A stretch of DNA of 64,000 nt from Pseudomonas lactis (GTDB taxonomy: Bacteria; Pseudomonadota; Gammaproteobacteria; Pseudomonadales; Pseudomonadaceae). Each line of letters starts with the position of its first letter. The stretch's first letter is position 1. The notes beneath the pieces were generated by a model. It searched no databases and was not told where the DNA came from. It saw only the letters and a list, made by a program, of their open reading frames with translations. Shown in pieces: positions 45,019 through 53,457 of this stretch. Location: contig NZ_JYLO01000003.1 of NCBI RefSeq assembly GCF_001439845.1, positions 1 through 64,000 on the forward strand. The letters run 5' to 3'. A program made the position numbers and the translations under genes.

Positions 45019-46660
45019 AGACACGCTCCTTGAACAGGTCGATGCCGATGCGCTGGTAGGTGTCGATGAAGCGCTCATCTTCGGTACGCTGTTCGATGTA
45101 CACGTCGATCAGCTTGCCGATCACCTCCGGCATGGCTTCCTGGGCGAAGGATGGGCCGAGGATCTTGCCCAGGCTCGCATCGCGGCTGGCGCTGCCACCC
45201 AGGGACACTTGGTAGAATTCTTCGCCTTTCTTGTCCACGCCCAGGATGCCGATGTGGCCGACGTGGTGGTGACCACAGGCGTTCATGCAACCGGAGATGT
45301 TCAGGTCCAGTTCGCCGATGTCGAACAGGTAGTCCAGGTCGTCGAAACGGCGCTGGATCGACTCGGCAATCGGGATCGACTTGGCGTTGGCCAGGGAGCA
45401 GAAGTCGCCGCCCGGGCAGCAGATAATGTCGGTCAGCAGGCCGATGTTCGGCGTGGCAAAGCCGCCTTCGCGCAACTCGCCCCACAGGGTGAACAATTGG
45501 CTCTGTTCAACGTCCGCAAGAATGATGTTCTGCTCGTGGGAGGTGCGCAACTGGCCGAAGCTGTAGCGCTCGGCCAGGTCGGCGACCGCGTCCAGTTGCT
45601 TGTCGGTGATGTCGCCTGGCGCTACGCCGGTAGGCTTGAGCGACAAGGTCACGGCCACATAGCCGGGCTTCTTGTGCGCCAGGGTGTTGCGCGTGCGCCA
45701 GCGGGCGAAGCCTGGGTGTTGCTGGTCGAGTGCGGCCAGCTCGGCGTCCTGATTGCTCAGGGCCTTGTACTCAGGGTCGACGAAGTGCTTGGCGACGCGG
45801 TGTACTTCGGCTTCGGTCAGGGTGGTCTGGCCGCCGCGCAGGTGTTCCATTTCGGCATCGACTTTCTGGGCAAACACCTCAGGAGTGAGCGCCTTGACCA
45901 GGATCTTGATCCGGGCCTTGTACTTGTTGTCGCGACGGCCGTAGCGGTTGTAGACCCGCAGGATGGCGTCGAGGTAGCTCAGCAGGTCCTGCCAGGGCAG
46001 GAACTCGTTGATAAAGGCGCCGACCACCGGGGTACGGCCCAGGCCACCGCCGACCAATACGCGAAAGCCCAGCTCACCGGCGGCGTTGTACACCGGCTCA
46101 AGGCCAATGTCGTGCACTTCGATGGCCGCACGGTCGGAAGTCGAGCCATTGATGGCGATCTTGAACTTGCGCGGCAGGTAGGCGAATTCAGGGTGGAAGG
46201 TGGTCCACTGACGCACGATTTCACACCACGGCCGTGGGTCGATCAACTCGTCGGCAGCGACGCCGGCAAATTGGTCGGTGGTCACGTTGCGCAGGCAGTT
46301 ACCGCTGGTCTGAATGGCGTGCATCTGCACAGTCGCCAGTTCAGCCAGGATATCCGGCACATCTTCCAGGGCCGGCCAGTTGAACTGCACATTCTGGCGG
46401 GTGCTGATGTGGGCATAGCCTTTGTCGAAGTCGCGGGCGATCTTGGCCATCATCCGCGTCTGGCGCGACGTCAGTTGGCCATAGGGTACGGCCACCCTCA
46501 ACATCGGCGCAAAGCGCTGAACGTAAAGGCCATTTTGCAGGCGCAGAGGGCGGAACTCTTCTTCGCTCAGTTCACCTGCTAAGTAGCGTCGGGTCTGATC
46601 ACGGAACTGCTTGACGCGGTCCTCGATGATGCGCTGATCGTATTCGTCGTATACGTACAT
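45002..46660 (-). CDS. cysI: Sulfite reductase hemoprotein subunit
   Basis: 552 residues with two ferredoxin-like half-domains and two siroheme-binding domains. The 4Fe-4S/siroheme cysteines are in CCPGGDFC and CMNACGHH. Substrate-binding Arg/Lys residues lie in HISTRQNVQFNWP and SGNCLRNVTTD. It reduces sulfite to sulfide for cysteine synthesis. MYVYDEYDQRIIEDRVKQFRDQ is the usual N-terminus in Pseudomonas, so the start is at 46660. Two tandem operator-like repeats lie about 70-120 bases upstream. Confidence 0.95.
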   Translation of the reverse strand: MYVYDEYDQRIIEDRVKQFRDQTRRYLAGELSEEEFRPLRLQNGLYVQRFAPMLRVAVPYGQLTSRQTRMMAKIARDFDKGYAHISTRQNVQFNWPALEDVPDILAELATVQMHAIQTSGNCLRNVTTDQFAGVAADELIDPRPWCEIVRQWTTFHPEFAYLPRKFKIAINGSTSDRAAIEVHDIGLEPVYNAAGELGFRVLVGGGLGRTPVVGAFINEFLPWQDLLSYLDAILRVYNRYGRRDNKYKARIKILVKALTPEVFAQKVDAEMEHLRGGQTTLTEAEVHRVAKHFVDPEYKALSNQDAELAALDQQHPGFARWRTRNTLAHKKPGYVAVTLSLKPTGVAPGDITDKQLDAVADLAERYSFGQLRTSHEQNIILADVEQSQLFTLWGELREGGFATPNIGLLTDIICCPGGDFCSLANAKSIPIAESIQRRFDDLDYLFDIGELDLNISGCMNACGHHHVGHIGILGVDKKGEEFYQVSLGGSASRDASLGKILGPSFAQEAMPEVIGKLIDVYIEQRTEDERFIDTYQRIGIDLFKERVYAANH

Positions 46661-46729
46661 ATAGGTCCTGTTCTCGGCAAATCTGCGCGCACGGCCGCGC
46701 ACTCCCAACGGAGCCGGCGCACGATACCA

Positions 46730-46780
46730 GTTTGCGTATATGCGCAAAAGTGATGTTTGGGTATATGTAAATAACCAAAC
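46730..46780 (-). promoter_or_regulatory. Tandem operator-like repeats upstream of cysI
   Basis: GTTTGCGTATATG (46730) and GTTTGGGTATATG (46755) are direct repeats exactly 25 bases apart. Each lies within an inverted repeat: TTTGCG-N6-CGCAAA at 46731-46748 and GTTTGGGTAT-N6-ATAACCAAAC at 46755-46780 (one mismatch). A sulfur regulator such as CysB is an obvious candidate but not shown. A separate 11-bp hairpin lies at 46809-46835. Confidence 0.45.
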
Positions 46781-46893
46781 TGACTAATGAGAACCGTTAT
46801 CGCCATACCCACATTTGTCATGGGGACAAGTGTGGTCTTTACTGTGATCGAGTCTGAGTGCAGTCACCTATAAAACCGACAAGAGGCGATGCG

Positions 46894-47007
46894 ATGAGCA
46901 ATTCCACCAAAGCCCGTAAACCCGACAGTACCGTGGACGCTTGGGCCATTTTATTTTTGATCATCCTGGTGGTGGGAACCGCCGTGTTCTGGGTTAGCCA
47001 CCAGTAA
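46894..47007 (+). CDS. 37-residue single-helix membrane peptide
   Basis: A short ORF from ATG at 46894 to TAA at 47005-47007. The translation starts MSNSTKARKPDSTVDAW, followed by a 17-residue hydrophobic helix (AILFLIILVVGTAVFWV) and SHQ. AAGAGGCGATGCG precedes the ATG at good spacing. The basic N-terminus and single helix fit an inner-membrane peptide. It is divergent from cysI and ahead of the binding-protein gene. I believe similar peptides occur in other Pseudomonas, but cannot check. Confidence 0.75.
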   Translation: MSNSTKARKPDSTVDAWAILFLIILVVGTAVFWVSHQ

Positions 47008-47085
47008 AGCAGCAGGTTGATTGAGCGTCGATTGAATATCTAATTGCCACTATCATGGCGCTCTATATTCAAGGTTCAGGCAACC

Positions 47086-48153
47086 ATGTTGAAGGTTCTG
47101 ATGGCGTGTGTGTGGTTGCTGGGGTCGGCGTACGGGGCAATCGCCCAGGCTGCGTCGGTGGTGTTTCTCAACCCTGGCCGGTCTTCGGAAACCTTCTGGG
47201 TCAGTTACGCGCAATTCATGCAGGCCGGTGCCAAGGACCTCGGCCTGGATTTGCGCGTGCGCTATTCCGAGCGCGACAACCAAACCACCCTGGCCCATGC
47301 GCGGGAGGCACTGCTGGGCACTGAACGGCCCGATTACCTGGTGCTGGTCAATGAACAGTACGTCGCCCCGCAGATCATGCGCATGGCCCAAGGCAGCGGA
47401 GTGAAGTTACTGATCGTCAGCAACGCGCTGACGCCCGACCAGGTGCAGCTACTGGACGCCTACAACGATACCGGCTTGATCGGCACGATGGTTGCCGACG
47501 ACGAGCAGGCGGGCTACCTGATGCTCACCGACTTGATGCGCCAGCACGGCCCGGTCGCTCCGGGCACCACACTTGACCTGCTGGCGTTTTCCGGCGCCAA
47601 GACCACGCCGGTCGCGCAACTGCGGGTACAGGGTATGCAGCGTGCCCTGGCCGAGCACCCCGAAGTGCGCCTGCGCCAGTTGGTGTACGGTGAGTGGAGC
47701 CGCCAGCGCGCATTCGAGCAGGCCAGCCAACTGTTCAAGCGCTACCCGCAGACCGCGCTGGTCTGGTCGGCCAACGATGAAATGGCGCTGGGTGCCATGC
47801 AGGCCCTGCAAGACACTGGCCGCGTCCCCGGCAAAGACGTGTTGTTCAGTGCGGCCAACAGCTCACCTCAGATCCTCGCGGCACGCCTTGATGGGCGCCT
47901 GAGTACCCTGGTGGCGGGACATTTCACCCTGGGTGGCTGGGCAATGGTGTTGATCCATGATGAGGCCAAGGGGGTGGATATCGGCGCCCGTGGCGGTCGC
48001 AACCGCCAGCAGGCGTTGTTCCAGTTGATCGACGCCGCCCAGGCACGCCGGCTATCGGGCCCCCTGCCATCGGTGGATTTTCGCGCGTTGTCAGCGGTGG
48101 GCAAGCCCGCGTCCTACCGTTACCCATTCAGCCTGCAACTGTTGCTGCGTTAA
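47086..48153 (+). CDS. Periplasmic sugar-binding-type ABC substrate-binding protein
   Basis: 355 residues. A signal peptide (MLKVLMACVWLLGSAYGAIAQA) precedes a type-I periplasmic binding fold. The first strand is SVVFLNPGRSSETFWVSYAQF, the hinge segment DLLAFSGAKTTPVAQLRVQGM, and ALVWSANDEMALGAMQALQ is typical of ribose/LuxP-like proteins. No permease or ATPase is adjacent, so it may serve a sensor instead of a transporter. The start at 47086 is chosen because it begins the signal peptide. The stop overlaps that of the convergent DUF2970 gene. Confidence 0.83.
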   Translation: MLKVLMACVWLLGSAYGAIAQAASVVFLNPGRSSETFWVSYAQFMQAGAKDLGLDLRVRYSERDNQTTLAHAREALLGTERPDYLVLVNEQYVAPQIMRMAQGSGVKLLIVSNALTPDQVQLLDAYNDTGLIGTMVADDEQAGYLMLTDLMRQHGPVAPGTTLDLLAFSGAKTTPVAQLRVQGMQRALAEHPEVRLRQLVYGEWSRQRAFEQASQLFKRYPQTALVWSANDEMALGAMQALQDTGRVPGKDVLFSAANSSPQILAARLDGRLSTLVAGHFTLGGWAMVLIHDEAKGVDIGARGGRNRQQALFQLIDAAQARRLSGPLPSVDFRALSAVGKPASYRYPFSLQLLLR

Positions 48154-48368
48154 ACCCCGGCCAGGTGCAGCACCAGCTTGACGATGCCAAACAGGGTCAA
48201 GGCAAACACCGCGGTGAACAGGATACCCAGCAGCACAAAGTGGCTGGGCTTGCCGTGGGTAAAGTCGCGGGCGCGGTTCTTGCCACTCTGTACACCAAAA
48301 GCCGCTGCCATGACGCTGTGCACCATCTGCCAGAAGGTGGGTGGTTTGTTGTCAGTAGGCTCGTCCAT
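48150..48368 (-). CDS. DUF2970 small membrane protein
   Basis: 72 residues. FWQMVHSVMAAAFGVQSGKNRARDFTHGK is the DUF2970 signature, followed by one membrane helix (FVLLGILFTAVFALTLFGIVKLVL). It is conserved across proteobacteria without known function. It shares three bases with the end of the convergent binding-protein gene. Confidence 0.88.
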   Translation of the reverse strand: MDEPTDNKPPTFWQMVHSVMAAAFGVQSGKNRARDFTHGKPSHFVLLGILFTAVFALTLFGIVKLVLHLAGV

Positions 48369-48429
48369 ACAGCCCTCGTCTGCAAGGTGGTCCTAGAGAG
48401 CATAGACAACCCGACGGCGTCTGCTCATG

Positions 48430-51400
48430 TCACAGTACCTCCAGCCCAAGAAACAGCTCCTGGTCCAGCGGCGGCCTGATTTCGGCTTTTTCCAGGTTCA
48501 CCACCGCGCGGTTGTCGGAGCGCGCCTGTTCGATCAGTTCTCTGCGGGTGAAGCGGCGCTCGGCGATGGTTTTCAGATGGCCGAATGCCGGTGTGGAGGG
48601 CGGGGTATCCGCGGCGGGGTAGTGGAAGTGGGCGTACCACAACACCGTTTCTTCGCCCCGTTGGCCCGCGTTGATCCGGTTTTTGTCGCGGATTGCATAC
48701 TCCGTCAAAAAGTCACCGGCCTTCAAACTGACACGGCTGCGTACCAGGTTGATATCGACAAAGCCATGACGCCATAGGTAGGCGACATTGGCGGCTTTGG
48801 GGCGCTGCTGTTTATACCCTTCGGCGCACACTGTGCGGGCTTGCTGCGTGGCGGCGTTCGCCTCAGCCAGATAGGCATTGCGCAGTGCCATACCCTCGTC
48901 ATTGGCCTTGTGATCACGCGTGAGTTCCTCTGCAAGGGCTTGGAACTTTGCTGCATGCTGGCTCAGCATCACATCCCACTCATGCGGGTCGAGTACGTCG
49001 CGTCGGCTGGGATCCTCAAGCTTGCGCTGTTGGAAGCGAATGCTTGCATCGATACCCGTGCGTTCGTCCCTGACGGTTTGTCCCTGCGCCTTGATCATTC
49101 TCAGCGTGCGTACCGCAGGCACAGTAGGCTGGGGCGGTCGCGCAGGTTCCACGATGTTCCACACACCTTCATTGGCGTGTTCGTGATAAGTGGCGACGGT
49201 TTGCCCGGTGAGGGGGTTCTTGATGTCAACGAAACTGCCTTCGACACCAGGCTCGCTCGGGCGCAGGTCACCCACAAGCGTCTCTTGGTTACGGGTTCTG
49301 ATGACTCTGCGGCTGGCCGGTCTCTGCCGGGCGGCGCGATTGGCGGGGCGCCTGGGGACAAAGCCCTCTTCAGACAGGATCAACTCGGCCAGTTGCGCCT
49401 CCAACGCAGTGCGGGCCAGGCTGAACTGCTCCAGGAACGAGGCTCTATATTCTTCTCGCACAAGTTCGGAACCCATTTCAGATAACGAATTAACGGCGTT
49501 TTCCAGGCGACCGTACTGCTGGAGTGCATCCCTGAGTACATCCATTTGTTCAGCCGGTGAGTAACCGCTGGTGGCGAGCACTTCGGTATGAGTGAGTATG
49601 GAAGCGCTCGCTCGCCGATCGGTGAGCACTTCAAGGAAAGGGTGCTCCTTCGGGCTATCGGTGTCGCGGGCGCGGTCGATGATCAACTCAACAAACGCCA
49701 ACAACAGATGCTGCTCTATAACACGCGCAGAAATCGTGTTTTTGGAGGTGATTTTGCTTGAGAGCTTAGTCCTCATTGTCGGGCTGGTCTGTCGCAAAAT
49801 GGCTTCCGTTTTTTCTGCAATCTTGGCCATTTCCTTGAGCAGTTTCAGCCGCTGTGTTGCACCGCTGATGAACTGCTCATAGGCGTCCGTGACGTGGTTG
49901 GGCAGTTCTGCGTCGACCCGTAGCAGTAGCTCGGCAAGACTTTCGCCGCGCCCGGTTTGCAGCGTGTTTTGGATTTTCTGATGCAGTGTTGAATATGAAA
50001 ATAGTAAGTGATCGTAAATATTTTCGGTCGCGACATCTTGTACCTGTTTGTATTGAACCTGTGTTCTGTCCAGTTCCAGCAGTTCTCGGGCCATTGCCAG
50101 AGAGCTTTCCTGCGTCGAAAAATACACTTGTGTGTTTTCATGGTAGTTGTCGACGGCGATGTTCCAATCGGTTGCGGCACGTGCTGCCGAGCGTTGCCTT
50201 TGCTCATGGCGCTCAACGATTCTGGGGCGCAGGGCGGCAAGTAATGCAGGGCTGTCGAGCCTTTCCCAGTCAGCTCGCAAGGCTTGTTTGTGTTCGATGA
50301 GTTGGGTCCTGGCGCGACTTACGGCATCTTTGAGCTGTTGCGCCTGAGGCGTCAATGCACTTGCATCAATGCTCAGGGCTTCCAATCCTGAACTCAGTTG
50401 CTCCAATTTTTCCCTGCGTTTTTTTTGCCACTCGCTTAGCCGTTCCCTGGGCATGCCCCCCTCCAGCCTGGCATGCCGGTCCAGGCGCCAATGCCCCTGA
50501 CCGTCGCTGATCAACCTGAAACCCGGACGCTGCGGGTGCTGCGGATGTACCAGATAGACCTCGCCAAACCCCGGCACAATGCTTACCTGGAACAGCAAGC
50601 CGCCGACGCTGGCATGCCAGGTCCCGTCGATGCGGTAAAGCCCCTTCAGCGCACCGGCTGGCTGCGGCGCGGGTAAGGTTTCGGGCCAGGGCACATGCAC
50701 TTGAACCAGCGCCTTGAGCAACTGTGCGCTGGCCATGGGGCTGGCAAGCGAGCGGCTGAAGTCAAGGGCGGTATGGCCCGTGGCCGGAGGCTCTCCGGGG
50801 AGTGCGACCGGGCCATTGCGTACCGGCACGGTACTCTGCGTTCGTGGCAGGCCGGCAGGGCGCCGCCAGGTTTCCAGGTGCAGGGCGTGGTCCTGCGCAG
50901 TAGGCTCCCGGAGCGGTTGCGCCGAGGGCGAGGCGGCGTGTAGCAATATCATTGCGGTATTGAGCAACAGATCAATCAACGCCAGCTCGCGGGTGGTCGA
51001 ATCATCGCTGTCCAGGCCTGCCAGGTCTTGCGCAAGGCTGCTGACCAGTACCATGAACCACCCCACCAGCATCGCCGGGCCCCGTACCAGTGGCAGCAAC
51101 AGGGTGTTGAACAGTAACCAGGCGCCTTGCATCACAATGGCCCAGCGGCTTTCGCGGTTGGACACCGACTCGCGGTCGGCCAGGTCCACGAGCGCCCGTG
51201 CCGTGCTGCCGAACAGGTGGTTGAGCAACTGACCGTTGATCTGCGACTGCATCCATTCATCGGCACCTTCATCGACGGCCAGGGTGGCGGGCTCGGGTTT
51301 TTCAGGCACGCTGAACTCATCTCCCGGCAGGAAGCGAATGAGGTGAGGTTCGCGAATACCGCCGTGGTCGTAGATCGGGCGGGCCGTGTCGCTCAGCCAG

Positions 51401-53262
51401 ATCAGCACGCTGTCTTGCAACGCGCCGGGGCTGGCGAGGGCATCGAGCAGCGCCTGGCGGGTGGGGAACTCATGCAGCGTATCGGCGTACAGCGGTTGAT
51501 AGAGCAGGTGCGGGCCGATACGGGTATCACGCGGTTCGATGATAAACGTATTGCAGACTTCATCAGGTGTGGCGCCGGCCTTGCGGCACAGCGCCAGTGG
51601 GCGCAGGACGATCTCCTGGCCGTCGACGTAGCGATCCAGCGGGGTTTCACCCATCAACGCCTTCACATAGCGATAGCCCGCGATGCTGACGCCATGCTGC
51701 CGGCGCATCTTGTATTCAAGCGCCTGCATTGGCAGTTTGACCTTCAGCTCCCGGGTAAACAGTGCTTCGCGTCGTCGCGCATCGGCGGTGTCGGATAGCA
51801 GCGTGTCCTTGATTTTCTGCGGATAGGCCGTGCCGATATCTACGCGTTGGATCAGTCCTGTGGTGCCCAGCAAGTAGTCTTCTGTGAGCCAGACCGGCAA
51901 AGCCTGGGCGCCTTTGGCCAGGATTTTCAACGTGCCACTGGGTTTGCCGGACAGGTTCTTTACCGCCAGCTCGGTCAGCGACAGGCGCACATGTTCGACA
52001 ATACCTGCACCGCCCGGGTAGCCGGCACTGACGATGAAGTCGAGCACGACCTCGTCGGGATCGCAGTCGCCGTGATCGGTTTGCATCTGTTTGCGCAAGG
52101 TGGTGCGGCTGAAGCTGTAGAGGTCCTCGATCCCTTGGTTGAACGATTGCCCCTGGTTCTGCTGCAGCACCTGAGCCATGTCCTGCAGGTGGCGGTGGTA
52201 GGCAAAGCGGTCTGCGCTATCAGCCTGGCTGAGCCAGTCCGGCAATCGGTCGCTGACATTTTGCAACGTCGGGGCGGCGGGGACGCGCACCTGGGTAAAG
52301 AAAACTGCCGGGTCGGTGAGGGTTTCCAGACGCCTGCCCAGGGCGGTTTCCTCTTGCCCCTGGAACGTCAGCGTCGCGAGGTCTTCCAGGTGTTGGTTGA
52401 GAATCAAGCCGGCTTGTTGTTCGAAGACGTTGCCGTTCGGTTCGTTGCGCCGCCAGGTCAGGCTATCGAACGCAAAGCGCTCGCGCATCCTCGTCGCCCA
52501 GGCTTCGCCGAAGGCGTCGATCGAGTCGAAGGCTTCGATGGTCCCGGCCAGGCTGTACAGCAGCACCTGTTTATCGCGCATCAGCAGCAGGTCGGGTGTC
52601 AGCAGGAGCGCTTCCTTGCCGGCGCTATGAAAGGTGTTTTCGATGAAGAAGACATAGGTGGCGGGGGTAGAACGGGGCAGGCGCTCCTGCAATACCGGCC
52701 AGGCGGCGACAACCGCCAGCATGTCGCGTTGGGTTTGATTCAAGGTGGATTGGCGCGCTGCTGCCGCAGTCATTTGGCCGTTGAGAAACTCGGCCAACCA
52801 TTGCCAGCGGCTGCTGTCATGGCTGTCGGTTTCACTCCAATAGTCCGCCAGGTCATGCTGCCAGTGCAGGGACAGCGACTCGGGCAGGTCATCGAGGATG
52901 CGTGCGATGACCTGCATGCCGATCAGTGCCGGCGCCTGTGGCTTGAGGATCTTGGGCGCTTGCTGGGTCAGGTAGTAAGGCAGTTCGCGTTGTGGGTGCA
53001 GGTCCAGCGGTTGCGGGTTCAATGCATGGGCTATCGCCACTTCCATCAACGAGGGGTAGGTGTAGTGCCCCTCAGGGTGAGGGGTGGCCAGCTTGACCGC
53101 GCGCAGGTCCAGTTGCAGCGTGGGGTAGTGTTCCAGAATGCGCCTGCGCAGGGCATTGAACACCACCGAATACAAGGCCGGGCGCGTGGCGAAGCGGGCA
53201 TGGACCGCTTGGGCGGGCAGTTGCTCAAGGGCTGTGAAGGGCGAGGGGGTTGGGTTGGGCAT
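48430..53262 (-). CDS. Giant DUF6543 (dermonecrotic-toxin-like) protein
   Basis: 1610 residues with no signal peptide. The N-terminal 650 residues have the mixed alpha/beta pattern of DUF6543 toxins (TYVFFIENTFHSAGKEALLLTPDLLLMRDKQVLLYSLAGTIEAFDS is typical). A hydrophobic region at about 702-776 (AIVMQGAWLLFNTLLLPLV, then LALIDLLLNTAMILLHA) resembles the translocation segment of large toxins. A long helical part follows, with coiled-coil character at 980-1250. The C-terminus has the recurrent block YAHFHYPAADTPPSTPAFGHLKT. No enzymatic motif is visible. It diverges from the NEL-ligase gene, 194 bases away. A secreted or contact-delivered toxin is the best guess. Confidence 0.75.
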   Translation of the reverse strand: MPNPTPSPFTALEQLPAQAVHARFATRPALYSVVFNALRRRILEHYPTLQLDLRAVKLATPHPEGHYTYPSLMEVAIAHALNPQPLDLHPQRELPYYLTQQAPKILKPQAPALIGMQVIARILDDLPESLSLHWQHDLADYWSETDSHDSSRWQWLAEFLNGQMTAAAARQSTLNQTQRDMLAVVAAWPVLQERLPRSTPATYVFFIENTFHSAGKEALLLTPDLLLMRDKQVLLYSLAGTIEAFDSIDAFGEAWATRMRERFAFDSLTWRRNEPNGNVFEQQAGLILNQHLEDLATLTFQGQEETALGRRLETLTDPAVFFTQVRVPAAPTLQNVSDRLPDWLSQADSADRFAYHRHLQDMAQVLQQNQGQSFNQGIEDLYSFSRTTLRKQMQTDHGDCDPDEVVLDFIVSAGYPGGAGIVEHVRLSLTELAVKNLSGKPSGTLKILAKGAQALPVWLTEDYLLGTTGLIQRVDIGTAYPQKIKDTLLSDTADARRREALFTRELKVKLPMQALEYKMRRQHGVSIAGYRYVKALMGETPLDRYVDGQEIVLRPLALCRKAGATPDEVCNTFIIEPRDTRIGPHLLYQPLYADTLHEFPTRQALLDALASPGALQDSVLIWLSDTARPIYDHGGIREPHLIRFLPGDEFSVPEKPEPATLAVDEGADEWMQSQINGQLLNHLFGSTARALVDLADRESVSNRESRWAIVMQGAWLLFNTLLLPLVRGPAMLVGWFMVLVSSLAQDLAGLDSDDSTTRELALIDLLLNTAMILLHAASPSAQPLREPTAQDHALHLETWRRPAGLPRTQSTVPVRNGPVALPGEPPATGHTALDFSRSLASPMASAQLLKALVQVHVPWPETLPAPQPAGALKGLYRIDGTWHASVGGLLFQVSIVPGFGEVYLVHPQHPQRPGFRLISDGQGHWRLDRHARLEGGMPRERLSEWQKKRREKLEQLSSGLEALSIDASALTPQAQQLKDAVSRARTQLIEHKQALRADWERLDSPALLAALRPRIVERHEQRQRSAARAATDWNIAVDNYHENTQVYFSTQESSLAMARELLELDRTQVQYKQVQDVATENIYDHLLFSYSTLHQKIQNTLQTGRGESLAELLLRVDAELPNHVTDAYEQFISGATQRLKLLKEMAKIAEKTEAILRQTSPTMRTKLSSKITSKNTISARVIEQHLLLAFVELIIDRARDTDSPKEHPFLEVLTDRRASASILTHTEVLATSGYSPAEQMDVLRDALQQYGRLENAVNSLSEMGSELVREEYRASFLEQFSLARTALEAQLAELILSEEGFVPRRPANRAARQRPASRRVIRTRNQETLVGDLRPSEPGVEGSFVDIKNPLTGQTVATYHEHANEGVWNIVEPARPPQPTVPAVRTLRMIKAQGQTVRDERTGIDASIRFQQRKLEDPSRRDVLDPHEWDVMLSQHAAKFQALAEELTRDHKANDEGMALRNAYLAEANAATQQARTVCAEGYKQQRPKAANVAYLWRHGFVDINLVRSRVSLKAGDFLTEYAIRDKNRINAGQRGEETVLWYAHFHYPAADTPPSTPAFGHLKTIAERRFTRRELIEQARSDNRAVVNLEKAEIRPPLDQELFLGLEVL

Positions 53263-53396
53263 GCAAAGTCCTTTGTCTGTATTGATTCAAGGGGCGGCTC
53301 TATGGGCCGACCAGCGATAGCAAATCCAATTCCGTCACGTTGCGGACGGTATAGGGATACCGCCGCTACTGCGTGGCCCCGCGCGCGCGACATATG

Positions 53397-53457
53397 CACC
53401 TCTTGAGGTGACGGCCCGCGTGATGTGCTGACACTCCATTTCAAAGGAGTGACACGA
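53397..53457 (+). promoter_or_regulatory. Hairpins in the leader of the NEL gene, one masking the ribosome binding site
   Basis: CACCTC-TT-GAGGTG (53397-53410) is an inverted repeat. CACTCC (53432-53437) pairs with GGAGTG (53446-53451) around an eight-base loop and covers the Shine-Dalgarno AAAGGAGTG, five bases before the ATG at 53457. The effect on translation is inferred. Confidence 0.45.

Noticed and set aside
51847..53406. 519-residue open frame on the plus strand
   Set aside because: Antisense to the 1610-residue toxin-like gene, with low-complexity Gln/Gly/Val-rich composition and no supported start.
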